64,000 nt of DNA from JALHST01 sp038316335 (GCA_038316335.1 JBBQAM010000005.1:1-64000), one strand, 5' to 3'; positions 16,344-25,555 are shown, counted from the stretch's first letter. Notes: generated by a model not told the origin, from the letters alone. Numbers and translations: made by a program.

Positions 16344-18558
16344 GTGGACGAGAAGGGCGTTTATTACGACCGGGGTACTTTCTGGAGGTGCATTGGTAAT
16401 TGGGGTAGCCATTCGACCCGGAAATCGTGCGAACAAAGTCAAGGGCATGATTGCCAATGATACCGAGTCCGTTATAAATATTTGGTTAAAAATAGCGACT
16501 GACAATACCATTACTGTGGTAGTCCCACATGCCGAAATGGGGCAAGGGGTACATACGACCTTACCGATGATGTTAGCAGACGAGCTTGATGCCGACTGGA
16601 CGACGATTCGCATGATGGAGGCTCCTGGAGATGCGCAATATGCCAACTATGCCTTGGGTAAGGGATTTATCCTTGGGGAAAAAGAGTTCCCGGCATTTCT
16701 AATCGATACGGTCGACGGACTGTTTTTGACCGTAACCAAGAATATGGGGCTACAGATTACGGGAGGAAGTGCTTCCGTGCGCTTTACGGGGATGTACGCT
16801 ATGCGCGTAGCAGGGGCTGCGGCAAAGGCCGTATTACTTCAAGCGGCTTCCGACGAATGGAAGGTTCCCATTGAGGAATTAACGGCCAAGGACAGCTACA
16901 TAACGCACACGGCAAGCAATCGTTCGGAACCTTTTGCCACCTTCGCAGCCAAAGCTGCTGAACTGTCGCAGCCAGCAAAACCAAGACTCAAAGTATCCGA
17001 AGAATTTACCATTATGGGGACTTCCCCAAAAAGGTTCGATATCCCTGAAAAAGTCGATGGAACTGCCATTTTCGGTATCGATGTTTCCCTTCCGGGAATG
17101 AAATATGCTGCGATCAAAGCAGCACCTGTCTTCGGGGCCAAACTGAAATCGGTCGATGACAGTATGATCAAGAATACGCCAGGAGTGCAAAAAGTCGTAC
17201 ACCTTGAAAATGCCGTGGCGGTTATTGCCGATGGGTATTGGATCGCAAAGACGGCACTCGATACCCTGACATTGGAGTTTGAGAAAACAGGGAATGAAAC
17301 GGTTCAACAGGCCGATATTTATGCCAAGTACTTGGTCGATTTGAAAGCGGCCGAAACCAATGGTAAAGAAAAAAAGGATGTAAAAAAAGGCCATGTTGAG
17401 AATGCATGGCAAAATGCCGCACAGCTTTTTGAGGCGGAATATCGTGTACCTTATTTGGCGCATGCCACCATGGAGCCTATGAATTGTACGGCGCATATCA
17501 TCGGTGAAAAATGTGAGCTTTGGGTAGGTAGCCAGAATCCGTTAGGATTTGCCAAAAGTGTGGCCGATGCCCTCGATTTCGATTTGGAAAACGTTGTGGT
17601 ACATAATCAATATTTAGGAGGAGGGTTCGGGAGACGTTCTTTTGACGATGTCGCCTTGCAAGCGGCCCGTATCGCTAAGGAAGTCGATTACCCGGTAAAG
17701 TTGATCTGGTCCCGCGAAGAGGATATGCGGCAAGATTTTTATCGTGAGGCCAATATCAGTCGTTTCAAAGCGGCCTTGGACGAGGATGGCAGGATTACCG
17801 CATGGAAAAACCATTTCCTTTTTAAACATGACCCGATTGAAGCTCCACATATTCCCTATGATGTAGCCAATCAACTCATACACTATTCGGAGAGTGAAAC
17901 CCATATACCCTGGGGTTACTGGCGTAGCGTTGATTCATCAATGCATGCCTTTTTTACGGAGTCGTTTATGGATGAACTTGCCCATACCGCAAAGAAAGAT
18001 CCTTATCAATACCGTAGGGAGCAACTTACGAATGCGCCTCGTTTTTTAAAGGTATTGGATCTGGTGGCGCAGAAAGCCGATTGGGCTGCCACGCTGCCCC
18101 CGAATTGGGGCCGGGGCATTTCGATACACCAATCTTTTGGTACGATTGTAGCACAGATTGTCGAAATCGAAATAATCGAAGATTCCTTAAAAGTACACCG
18201 CGTGGTTTGCGCGGCAGACCCGGGTTTTGCCTTTCACCCCAATGGTTTTGAATCCCAGATGGAAAGTGGTATCATTTATGGGTTGACCGCTGCCTTATAT
18301 GGTGAAATTTCGATTGAGGATGGTGCCGTTGCACAGAGTAATTTTCATGACTACCAAATGGTACGAATGGATGAAAGCCCCATCATAGAAACCTATATAA
18401 TTAACAGCGACAATTGGCCGGGTGGAGGAGGAGAACCAAGTACCCCAGGAATTGCACCTGCATTGGCCAATGCCATCTACGATGCGACCGGTCTTCGGAT
18501 CCGTGAACTGCCAATTAAAAACCATACATTAAAAGCCAGAGAGCATGTTTTAGGGTAA
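16336..18558 (+). CDS. Molybdenum hydroxylase large molybdopterin-binding subunit (IorB-like), Tat-exported
   Basis: 740-residue catalytic subunit of the xanthine dehydrogenase family. A twin-arginine signal (WTRRAFITTGVLSGGALVIG) opens the protein, implying folded export. Molybdopterin-contact motifs are HAEMGQGVHTTLPMMLADEL near residue 60, YLGGGFGRRSFDD near 425-437, and the catalytic-Glu region GGGGEPSTPGIAPALANAI near 697-715. Family members hydroxylate N-heterocycles or oxidise aldehydes using a Mo-pterin cytosine dinucleotide cofactor and the small subunit's Fe-S clusters. Substrate cannot be predicted. No cofactor chaperone (XdhC/CoxI type) gene is within the window, so maturation genes must lie elsewhere. 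Confidence 0.9.
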   Translation: MGKWTRRAFITTGVLSGGALVIGVAIRPGNRANKVKGMIANDTESVINIWLKIATDNTITVVVPHAEMGQGVHTTLPMMLADELDADWTTIRMMEAPGDAQYANYALGKGFILGEKEFPAFLIDTVDGLFLTVTKNMGLQITGGSASVRFTGMYAMRVAGAAAKAVLLQAASDEWKVPIEELTAKDSYITHTASNRSEPFATFAAKAAELSQPAKPRLKVSEEFTIMGTSPKRFDIPEKVDGTAIFGIDVSLPGMKYAAIKAAPVFGAKLKSVDDSMIKNTPGVQKVVHLENAVAVIADGYWIAKTALDTLTLEFEKTGNETVQQADIYAKYLVDLKAAETNGKEKKDVKKGHVENAWQNAAQLFEAEYRVPYLAHATMEPMNCTAHIIGEKCELWVGSQNPLGFAKSVADALDFDLENVVVHNQYLGGGFGRRSFDDVALQAARIAKEVDYPVKLIWSREEDMRQDFYREANISRFKAALDEDGRITAWKNHFLFKHDPIEAPHIPYDVANQLIHYSESETHIPWGYWRSVDSSMHAFFTESFMDELAHTAKKDPYQYRREQLTNAPRFLKVLDLVAQKADWAATLPPNWGRGISIHQSFGTIVAQIVEIEIIEDSLKVHRVVCAADPGFAFHPNGFESQMESGIIYGLTAALYGEISIEDGAVAQSNFHDYQMVRMDESPIIETYIINSDNWPGGGGEPSTPGIAPALANAIYDATGLRIRELPIKNHTLKAREHVLG

Positions 18559-18599
18559 GAAAATTTCGAAATATCTCTTAGCTACCGTTAACAGATTCG

Positions 18600-19493
18600 T
18601 TATTGAAGATCCAAATTTGCTTCCTGTGTTTTCGGGTCTTTTCCTGCGCGTGTAAGTTCATACTTCAATAGACTAATGACAAGGATGCATTGGGCGCTGA
18701 TAGTACTCCTTATATTATCTTGTTGCTCGTTGGCTGCGCGATACACCTGCCACAACTGGTTTTTTACTTCCCACTCATTCCTTAGGGCGTTGATATCAAC
18801 CAAATAATCCGTATCGAACACACCAGGTTCATAGGAAGACAGGGGACCGGCTACCGACTTGCTAACATCATAATAGTTCGTTCGAAATGTTTTATAGTCT
18901 TTTACAATGGGGGTCATTATTTTAGTTTCAAGTTCTTTGATTTCTCCTGCCAGCATTTGAAGTATCACAATTTCATCTTTCAACTTTTTATTTTCGATCA
19001 ACTGTATATTCCCAGTGCTGATTATTTCATCCCAAGTTGGCAATAACAGGTTATAGCTCGTTACCCATCCCGATCGGTTCAAATTATAGATCAGACTCAG
19101 GGTATCATAAACTGCCACATAGTCGTTTTTGTGTTTGCCGAAGTCATTATAAAATTCTTCATCGATCTTCTGAAAGCGATTTTTAGGATTTATTTTCACA
19201 AAACCGGAATCAATAAAAACTGCCAAACTTCGACTTGCCCGCTTGGTCCCCTCTATGTGCGCTATCGAATGGGCTACCATCACATCATTTTGCAGAAAAT
19301 CCATATAAAGAGATTGAAGATATTTTAGGGCCAGTTTATGCTGTTTCTTTTCTTAATTCCAGTTATTGACCTGAAGGGCCAGTAATATACCGACCATTAT
19401 CAATGCGATTTCTCCTAGGGCATATACCATGTATTTGGAAATCTTGCCACGATGGAGTAGGCTATGGCGCATATTGCGAAGGAGGCGGATCAC
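18600..19493 (-). pseudogene. DUF6090 copy G with in-frame TAA
   Basis: From GTG 19493 the frame reads VIRLLRNMRHSLLHRGKISK, YMVYALGEIALIMVGILLAL, QVNNWN and then TAA (19355-19353) exactly where other copies have the Glu of NNWNE. It then stays open as EKKQHKLALKYLQSLYMDFL to TGA at 18600. The second motif is LLLPTWDEIISTGNIQLIEN then KKLKDEIVILQ. The downstream part alone (ATG 19304) would give a 234-residue protein without membrane anchor. A single nonsense change therefore separates anchor from domain. Either it is a young pseudogene, the TAA is read through, or the domain is now expressed alone. The start region is also the most diverged of all copies. Confidence 0.72.
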
Positions 19494-19524
19494 TTAATTG
19501 GGTTGGTTCATTTAAAGTAAGATA
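19494..19524 (-). promoter_or_regulatory. Shared DUF6090 upstream block, copy G
   Basis: TATCTTA (19518-19524) 31 bases before the GTG and ACCAACCC closer in. Outward of the box, TAATTCCT is identical to the block at the stub copy (3789-3830), so the promoter-side sequence is retained although the gene is interrupted. Confidence 0.42.
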
Positions 19525-19773
19525 AGGAATTATAGGTAACGCCAAGAGATTTGCTATGATATACCTTGGAAATAAATTATCGGAATTACTTCACTACTAA
19601 TTTTTAAGGAATTAAGAAAAATGTGAAATGTGAGTAGGGTTTTTGGCTACTTGGTTGTTTCATTAAACGGTGCATATAATAATTTAACCCAAATCTTTTA
19701 AAAAACTTCAAATGCCTATGGAATAAAAGTAAATAATACCCCAAATGAATTATGAACCTAATAATTAAATCTT

Positions 19774-20553
19774 ATGCAAATTAAAATGAAATCACTAAAA
19801 ACAACAGCAATCGCAGTATTGACCCTTATTGCCTTTTCATCATGTAGTAAGAATGATGGAGATTCAACAATTGATCTCCCCGCAGGTACTGCCTTAAAGG
19901 CCGATGCTATGGTTAAGGTCGGTGATTTGCCACAGCCAATCCTTGACTATGTCACCACAAATTATCCTGAACTGACCATTACCAAATCTGAGGAAGAAGA
20001 CAATGGTAATTTCGAAGTTAAGTTGAGCAATCATACCGAGCTCATATTTGATGCCGCAGGTAGCTTTCTCGGAATTGATGATGATAGTGGGGAACACGAT
20101 AATTTCGGAGATTCAAATATTGTTCCGGATGACTTGTTGCCTGCAATTCTTGCGTATATTGAAACGAATTATGCTGAATTCTCGATTGAAGAGGCTTCGA
20201 TGGAAAACAATGGGCATATAGAGGTCACCTTGAACGATAAGGTCGTACTTATCTTTGATGCCAATGGTGAATTCGTTGGGATCGGTGTAGATGAACATGA
20301 TAGCGACGGTGATGGCGAATACGAATGGAGCGATGGCGACCATCATGGTGGCGGGGAAAATATTGATCCCGCCCAATTACCTGAATTGACATTGGCATAT
20401 CTAGCGGATTCCTATCCTGAGCTTGAAATACTTCACGCAGAACTTGAATCTGAAGGCACATATGAAGTTACTATGAGCAACGGTCTCGAAGTATATTTTG
20501 ATGCCGAAGGTAATTTCCAATCTACAGATGAAAACGAAGATCATGCGGATTAG
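19774..20553 (+). CDS. Lipoprotein with three tandem PepSY-like domains
   Basis: 259-residue lipoprotein. The signal ends in AFSSC with lipidated Cys24. Three PepSY-like repeats follow at about 47-98, 113-165 and 199-250. Each has the pattern LPxxxLxYxxxxYPELxI-x-EGxxEVxLSNxxxxxFDAxGxFxGI. Linkers are very acidic (DEHDSDGDGEYEWSDGDHHG), with possible metal-binding character. PepSY-like proteins of Bacteroidota are periplasmic or surface-exposed and thought to inhibit or bind partners; no precise role is known. ATG 19786 is an alternative start. A strong terminator follows at 20594-20638, so it is a single-gene unit. Confidence 0.85.
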   Translation: MQIKMKSLKTTAIAVLTLIAFSSCSKNDGDSTIDLPAGTALKADAMVKVGDLPQPILDYVTTNYPELTITKSEEEDNGNFEVKLSNHTELIFDAAGSFLGIDDDSGEHDNFGDSNIVPDDLLPAILAYIETNYAEFSIEEASMENNGHIEVTLNDKVVLIFDANGEFVGIGVDEHDSDGDGEYEWSDGDHHGGGENIDPAQLPELTLAYLADSYPELEILHAELESEGTYEVTMSNGLEVYFDAEGNFQSTDENEDHAD

Positions 20554-20593
20554 GCTATAGTAATAAGACTTCTTATTACGTAATAAAAAATTC

Positions 20594-20640
20594 AAACCCG
20601 AAACCTAACAAACAGATTTGTTTGAGGTTTCGGGTTTTGT
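20594..20640 (+). terminator. Rho-independent terminator of the PepSY-like gene
   Basis: Perfect 13-bp stem AAACCCGAAACCT (20594-20606) / AGGTTTCGGGTTT (20625-20637). An inner AACAAAC/GTTTG pairing extends it, and it ends in a T-run. It lies 40 bases after the stop. Confidence 0.85.
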
Positions 20641-20989
20641 ATAATTAAAGTCCTGCCGGATGCTTCCAAGTTATCACCATGATTTTCAGTGATATGCGAA
20701 ATAGTATCACATAACCTAAGCTTATCAATAAAACAATTCACTCCGTATTGGTAATTATGGTAAAAATTTAAGATGTAGCTTTCGCTGCAACTTTTGATTT
20801 TCCAATTCCTTTGTGAAGCTTATTTTACATTTTTGGATGGCGCAAAAAATCGTAGTATTCAAGATGAATTATATGCAATTGGATGTAAGTCCAAAATCGG
20901 TTTGTCTGCATAAACCCTATGCTTTGAATATCGTCACATTGCTGCTAGCGTATATTCCTAATGCACGATTCGAAAAACGAAAAACCAAT
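20641..20989. other. Non-coding gap between convergent genes
   Basis: About 350 bases between the PepSY terminator and the stop of the GguC-like gene. I see no gene, repeat or RNA structure that I can support; a short plus-strand frame at 20813-21031 overlaps the next gene and lacks any family features. Confidence 0.4.
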
Positions 20990-21994
20990 TTATGTTACGA
21001 TTCCAATGGTAATTATTTTCTCAGTCTTTAATGGCCATTCGAGCCTGTTTTTGAGAGGGCGGCCCATAGCATGCCATTGCACAATCATGGTATCATTATT
21101 CTTTAAGGTTATCTTTTCCCCAAAACTAAAAGCGTCCGCCCCGAAAAAGTGCACGTGTGCCTGCCCTGGTTGCCGATGGTTCTCATATTTAAAATGATGG
21201 TACTCTAAATTCGCCAAGCTATGTGCCATGTTCTTTTCACCCGTTTTGATGGCCTTTTCCCAATGAATAACATCGGTTCTTACAATGCTAACCTTCCCAC
21301 TAATATGGTCGAAATCATCGGTTAACACCATTTCTGGACCAAGGGAACAGTTGCGGATCTTAGACGGCGCCAGATACAAGTAGTTTTTGCGTTCCATTAC
21401 ATGGTCAGAAAACTCATTGGCAGTGGCAAAGCCAATTCGCCAAGGTTTTCCTTGGGAATCGCATATGTAAATTCCAGCAATTTCAGGCTCTTCGCCGCCA
21501 TCATCACCGTATTCGGGGATGGTCAAAGAATCGCCGTGTGCCTTAAGAATCGATCCATTGCCTTTATAAAACCACTCAGGTTGAACTCCGATTCCATCCT
21601 TTTCGGGATGGCCCCCTTCCAGGCCCATCAAATACATTTTCATGCTATCGGTCAATTCACTTTCTACTTTCGCCTCGTGCATTTTTTGACGGTTCTCTGC
21701 GCTTGCTTTATGTGTAAGCCCCGTTCCCGATACCATCAATTTGTTCACATCGGTAGGGTGGTCGAAGGCTGGAAGTAATTTCCAATCAGATGTACCGGCA
21801 TATATCGAATCATAGTCCAAAATGTCGTCCGTAAGGTTGTTTTGGATCAATTCCCGAATGTTACCAGCACCATTGATGGCCTTAGTGGCTACTTCGAAAA
21901 GGGATGTAAAATTAGAAAGGACCTGAAGTTTCGGTTCTATGACCACCGCAACCTTGCGTCCCTGTTTCTCATGAATTAATTGTACAAGGCGCAT
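20990..21994 (-). CDS. GguC/AraD1-type FAH-superfamily enzyme
   Basis: 334-residue protein of the GguC (AraD1) group in the fumarylacetoacetate-hydrolase superfamily. It starts MRLVQLIHEKQGRKVAVVIE, as the family does, which fixes ATG 21994; an upstream frame extension to 22081 has no family support. The metal-ligand segment GGEEPEIAGIYICD sits near residues 163-176, and the family's C-terminal GQAHVHFFGADAFSFG is present. Relatives act on 2-keto-3-deoxy sugar acids (for example L-2-keto-3-deoxyarabonate dehydratase) or are of unknown function in sugar loci. No sugar-catabolic neighbours are present here, so the substrate is open. Confidence 0.82.
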   Translation of the reverse strand: MRLVQLIHEKQGRKVAVVIEPKLQVLSNFTSLFEVATKAINGAGNIRELIQNNLTDDILDYDSIYAGTSDWKLLPAFDHPTDVNKLMVSGTGLTHKASAENRQKMHEAKVESELTDSMKMYLMGLEGGHPEKDGIGVQPEWFYKGNGSILKAHGDSLTIPEYGDDGGEEPEIAGIYICDSQGKPWRIGFATANEFSDHVMERKNYLYLAPSKIRNCSLGPEMVLTDDFDHISGKVSIVRTDVIHWEKAIKTGEKNMAHSLANLEYHHFKYENHRQPGQAHVHFFGADAFSFGEKITLKNNDTMIVQWHAMGRPLKNRLEWPLKTEKIITIGIVT

Positions 21995-22155
21995 AGTACC
22001 TGTGATTAAATTGTGCAGGCCAAAAAATACAACAAGATTTTGAATATTGCAATCCCGGATTCGCATAGCTGCTCTAAGCAATGATCAGCTATTAGAATTG
22101 ATTGGGTGGTTACTTATAAAAGTGTCGTGATAAATTACAGCTACTTTAGAAACGG

Positions 22156-22983
22156 TTAATCTTTTACATTGATCATTACTGCTTCACAGCTTTTTAGGTC
22201 TGAATTTAAAATGATATCCTCAGCGTTACTGCCATCTGTAATTTCAATGGATACGGTATTCGGCGGGAATTTCCCTAAATTATGGGCATAGAGAAAAAGG
22301 TCATTCGGTTTTGAAGGGTCTAATTTCAGCTTAATTATTTTCTTGGTATATTCAAGGGCATATTTTGATACGACTGCCTCTCCGTTCAGGTATATCGAAA
22401 CAACATCCCCATCTTTTCGACCATGGTCCCAAATACTGATCTGTATGTCATTACTATGAACGTCTAATTCCTTAACATAGTTGAGTTTTCGGCCATCGAA
22501 CATATTTCTGATCGGTGCCACGTCCTCAACCACCTTTTTTTCAGGGGTAATTTTCCGAGGCGCTTTTTTTATCGTAAAAAGGGGAGTGGCATATTTGGCA
22601 ATACTGTTTTTATCGTCTGGAAAAAGTTCAATGGCAATCACCCTATAATTATCACTTGTATCTAAAGAGCCACTTAATAGCACGCCTTTCACAAATTTAT
22701 TATTCTGGAAAATACCCAGTTCCTGGATAACCATATCATCCTTTGACAGGTAAAACTTAATCGTTTTATTTTCCGGGATATTCTTGGTGTCCCATTTCAA
22801 GTCAACCGTATCGGGAGCCATCCAGACAGTTGTCGAAGTAGGATACGTAATTTTAATCGAAGTCTTGAGTAAAGGGGGCGAGTGCTGGTCACCAATTTTA
22901 GAGTTTGGTTCCGTCGCTGCTGCAACAGGAAATGCACTGCATAGGCATATGAAAATGACCATAAAACAGCATATTTTTCTCAT
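22156..22983 (-). CDS. Secreted two-domain beta-rich protein of unknown function
   Basis: 275-residue protein with a clear signal peptide (MRKICCFMVIFICLCSAFPVAAA). Residues ~40-135 look like a Kre9/Knh1-like or Ig-like beta domain of the kind attached to cell-surface proteins (ITYPTSTTVWMAPDTVDLKW, then TSDNYRVIAIEL and PLFTI). After a Lys/Pro-rich linker comes a second domain (ELDVHSNDIQISIWDHGRKD, GDVVSIYLNGE, LYAHNLGKFPPNTVSIEITD). I recall this domain at the C-terminus of other Bacteroidota surface proteins but cannot name it. There is no catalytic motif. Probably periplasmic or surface-exposed and involved in binding. ATG 22983 is chosen over one at 23004 because it gives a standard signal peptide. 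Confidence 0.6.
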   Translation of the reverse strand: MRKICCFMVIFICLCSAFPVAAATEPNSKIGDQHSPPLLKTSIKITYPTSTTVWMAPDTVDLKWDTKNIPENKTIKFYLSKDDMVIQELGIFQNNKFVKGVLLSGSLDTSDNYRVIAIELFPDDKNSIAKYATPLFTIKKAPRKITPEKKVVEDVAPIRNMFDGRKLNYVKELDVHSNDIQISIWDHGRKDGDVVSIYLNGEAVVSKYALEYTKKIIKLKLDPSKPNDLFLYAHNLGKFPPNTVSIEITDGSNAEDIILNSDLKSCEAVMINVKD

Positions 22984-23737
22984 TCGAATAACTTCTAATA
23001 ACACCTATGAGGTCAGATTTTAAAGTTAAGATCGAATTATAGATACTCATTCGAATCTTTCTTTGCCAATTTAATACAAAAATGGCAAGAACCGATTAAA
23101 ATCACTCATTAATTGAACGTGAAAAACGATTGGTTATTGTTGAGGCGTTCAGATCAGATTTAGGTAGTTCAGATTCCGTGAAATCGGGTGAAAGTGGTAA
23201 CGGAAATCGTTAAAGGGTATTCACATTGGCAGTTAATGAGTAAATTTGAAACCGTACACTGCTACAGGCATTAAGCTGTTTAGGGAGGACCGATTCATCA
23301 AAGAAAGAATCTGCCAAAATACCAACAATCAGCTTCCCTAGGCGACGCTAAAGCAATTTTCTTTAAGTAATTATGCGCTATTTGATAAGATAGAGCGTAC
23401 TTCGAATTCTTTGGAAGTTGCCAATCTTGAAAGGATGCCTTGCCTTTGACGAGAAAAATCCTTCCGCAAAATTAACGGAAAATCAAAATGTATAAGGCCC
23501 AGAGAATGCAAAAGGCACAAAAGCAATACAGCGTAAAGGCTAACGTAGTTCTTTTATCCATAAAATCAATATCGTTTCTAATAAAACGCACGAAACGTCC
23601 GATTTATATGATTACTCTTTGTATGGGAATAAAATCCGCTGTGCGGCCAAAAGATCGTTCAAGGCTATTGTTTTATCCATGAAATGACCTCATTTGCGTT
23701 CCGAGTTTCACCTGGCTGCAAATCTATAGTCGAGGGT
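22984..23737. other. Long gap without recognisable gene
   Basis: About 750 bases between two minus-strand genes. A 64-codon plus-strand frame (23488-23682) has no recognisable features and unconvincing composition. No tRNA, palindrome or known repeat was seen. It may be decayed coding sequence, but I could not match it to any family by eye. Confidence 0.4.
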
Positions 23738-24850
23738 CTAGCCGAGTACTTTGCGCAGGGCTTTTCCAAATTGATCGACCTGCTCTAAGGTACCCGTGCT
23801 GATCCTTGCCCATTCGTACATGGGTGGAAACGGTCTCCCGATAACGACGTTTTCTTTTTCCATATCGGCAATGAGTTCGTTAATATGACGACCTGTTTTG
23901 AAGAATACGAAATTGGTATGCGATTTTATATATTCCAAGCCCAACGAATCCAACGTTGCGTAAATATGATTTTTGGCCTCAAGATTTTTCATGACACTGA
24001 ATTTATAGAAGGCATCATCCCTTAGGGCCTCTTTTGCCGCCTCAATAGCCAAAATATTCGTATTGGCCATCACACTGTCCTTTAACCTGTCGGCTATATC
24101 CGGCCTGGCCACAAGATAGCCCACCCTGAGTCCGGCGAGACCAAAAACTTTAGAAAATGTTTTGGAAACAATAACGTTCTGGCCTTCCTTCACTAAATCG
24201 ACCATTGACGGATAATCTGCTTCTGTAATAAAATCATAATAGGCCTCATCACTAAAAATCATGACCTTGGAACTGAGCGAGCTACAGAAATCCTTAAGGG
24301 CATCCCGGTTTAATAACGTTCCTGTCGGATTATTCGGATTGCAGATAAAAATAAGCCGTGTTTTTCCAGTAACCCTTTGTGCCATTGCCGGCAGGTCATG
24401 TTCCATTTTAGAATTCAGAGGTACCCTGTGTACAAAGGCACCGTGGGCTTCGGCATAGCTCAACATCGCCTGAAACGTAGGGTCAGCCGCAATAATTTCA
24501 CCTCCACCGATACCATAGGTTAGTCCGGCTGCCGTCAACCCTTCGGTAGAACCTCCAGTTACCACAATATGCTGCTTGGAAACCCCTTCTTTATCGGCAA
24601 TCATCTCGACTAGGCCCGGTAGTGACCTAAAAGGATACCGACACGCCTCGTCGAAGGTTTTGGTCAAAACGTCGCGCACCCTTTGGGAAGGACCATATGG
24701 GTTTTCATTTGCGTTTAATCGTATTAGTTGATCGGTGATGTAGGGAGAAGGTTCAGGATCTAAAGCCAGCACGTTAAAGCCGCCCATCAGGGCAAATCCA
24801 CTTGATAATCCTACGGTTTTAAGCCAGTTTCTGCGATCTGTGTTCTTCAT
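23738..24850 (-). CDS. Tat-signal-bearing HisC-like aminotransferase
   Basis: 370-residue fold-type-I PLP aminotransferase resembling histidinol-phosphate aminotransferase. The PLP lysine lies in IVSKTFSKVFGLAGLRVGYL. Other landmarks are RLNANENPYGPS near the start, FICNPNNPTGTLL and SDEAYYDF. The N-terminus is a twin-arginine-type signal (DRRNWLKTVGLSSGFALMGG), unusual for HisC and absent in biosynthetic homologues, so the enzyme is probably exported folded or is membrane-tethered. No his genes are nearby. It may act on a periplasmic amino compound; the reaction is unknown. Monocistronic. Confidence 0.85.
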   Translation of the reverse strand: MKNTDRRNWLKTVGLSSGFALMGGFNVLALDPEPSPYITDQLIRLNANENPYGPSQRVRDVLTKTFDEACRYPFRSLPGLVEMIADKEGVSKQHIVVTGGSTEGLTAAGLTYGIGGGEIIAADPTFQAMLSYAEAHGAFVHRVPLNSKMEHDLPAMAQRVTGKTRLIFICNPNNPTGTLLNRDALKDFCSSLSSKVMIFSDEAYYDFITEADYPSMVDLVKEGQNVIVSKTFSKVFGLAGLRVGYLVARPDIADRLKDSVMANTNILAIEAAKEALRDDAFYKFSVMKNLEAKNHIYATLDSLGLEYIKSHTNFVFFKTGRHINELIADMEKENVVIGRPFPPMYEWARISTGTLEQVDQFGKALRKVLG

Positions 24851-24975
24851 AATCAGGATGTATTATGAGAGTCAAGATACGCATAAATCTTGAAGATACT
24901 AAAGGTAATAACAATTAAGAAAATCTCTTAAGAAGCAAGATCTACTAAAATTAAGCCGGTCTGAGCATTTTCAAA

Positions 24976-25539
24976 TTATAGATGTAACTTCTCGTTATTG
25001 CCATTTTCTTCTGAAACTTCGGTATGTACTAAAAAATCCTTCAGAATATAGGCCGCTATGAGCGCCAGGCCCAACACCAATAAGGGTACGGCAAATTCCC
25101 AGTTGAGCACTTTAAGTAGGCTTCCAGAAATTACGGCTAAGGTCCCAAGAATGATGGCGCAGTTCCATAGAATATGCGAAACACTATTTTTTACTTTTCG
25201 ATCTTCATCCAAAAAATAGGCGGTACCTTCCATAATGAACCATACAACAAAAAATACGGCCGTCATGATTTGAAAGAATAGTGTGTATGTAAAATCAATG
25301 ATTCTCAGCACGCCGTTCATAGTCCAGAAGACAATTAGGAATACTTTTATATAGTCAACATTTTTTTTGATCGATTTTTTCCAAAACCGTATGCTATATA
25401 ATATGCCGATTGCCATGAACGATAGCAAGATGATTCCCTTGGCATAAGGGACTTCGAAGATTTTCGCGATCATTCCCAATAAGAGTATCACCAAGGATAT
25501 TCTCAGTGGATTTTTCAATATTTTTTTATTCGGTGCCAT
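24976..25539 (-). CDS. Polytopic membrane protein of unknown function
   Basis: 187-residue integral membrane protein with about six hydrophobic helices (for example ISLVILLLGMIAKIF, GIILLSFMAIGILYSI, VFLIVFWTMNGVLRII, ILWNCAIILGTLAVISG, VPLLVLGLALIAAYIL) and an Asn/Glu-rich C-terminal tail. It resembles the GldL/YhhN-like helix-bundle hypothetical proteins of flavobacteria, but I cannot assign a family. It starts 16 bases after the stop of the nuclease-like gene (25556-25999) and is probably co-transcribed with it. Confidence 0.65.
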   Translation of the reverse strand: MAPNKKILKNPLRISLVILLLGMIAKIFEVPYAKGIILLSFMAIGILYSIRFWKKSIKKNVDYIKVFLIVFWTMNGVLRIIDFTYTLFFQIMTAVFFVVWFIMEGTAYFLDEDRKVKNSVSHILWNCAIILGTLAVISGSLLKVLNWEFAVPLLVLGLALIAAYILKDFLVHTEVSEENGNNEKLHL

Positions 25540-25555
25540 TATTTTTTATTTAGCG

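Noticed and set aside
16879..17496. 205-codon minus-strand frame inside the molybdenum hydroxylase large subunit
   Set aside because: Antisense shadow of a well-supported gene with conserved motifs.
20813..21031. 72-codon plus-strand frame
   Set aside because: Runs into the 3' end of the GguC-like gene on the other strand and has no recognisable features.
23488..23682. 64-codon plus-strand frame in the long gap
   Set aside because: No family features, unremarkable composition, no promoter or ribosome-binding site; could be chance.
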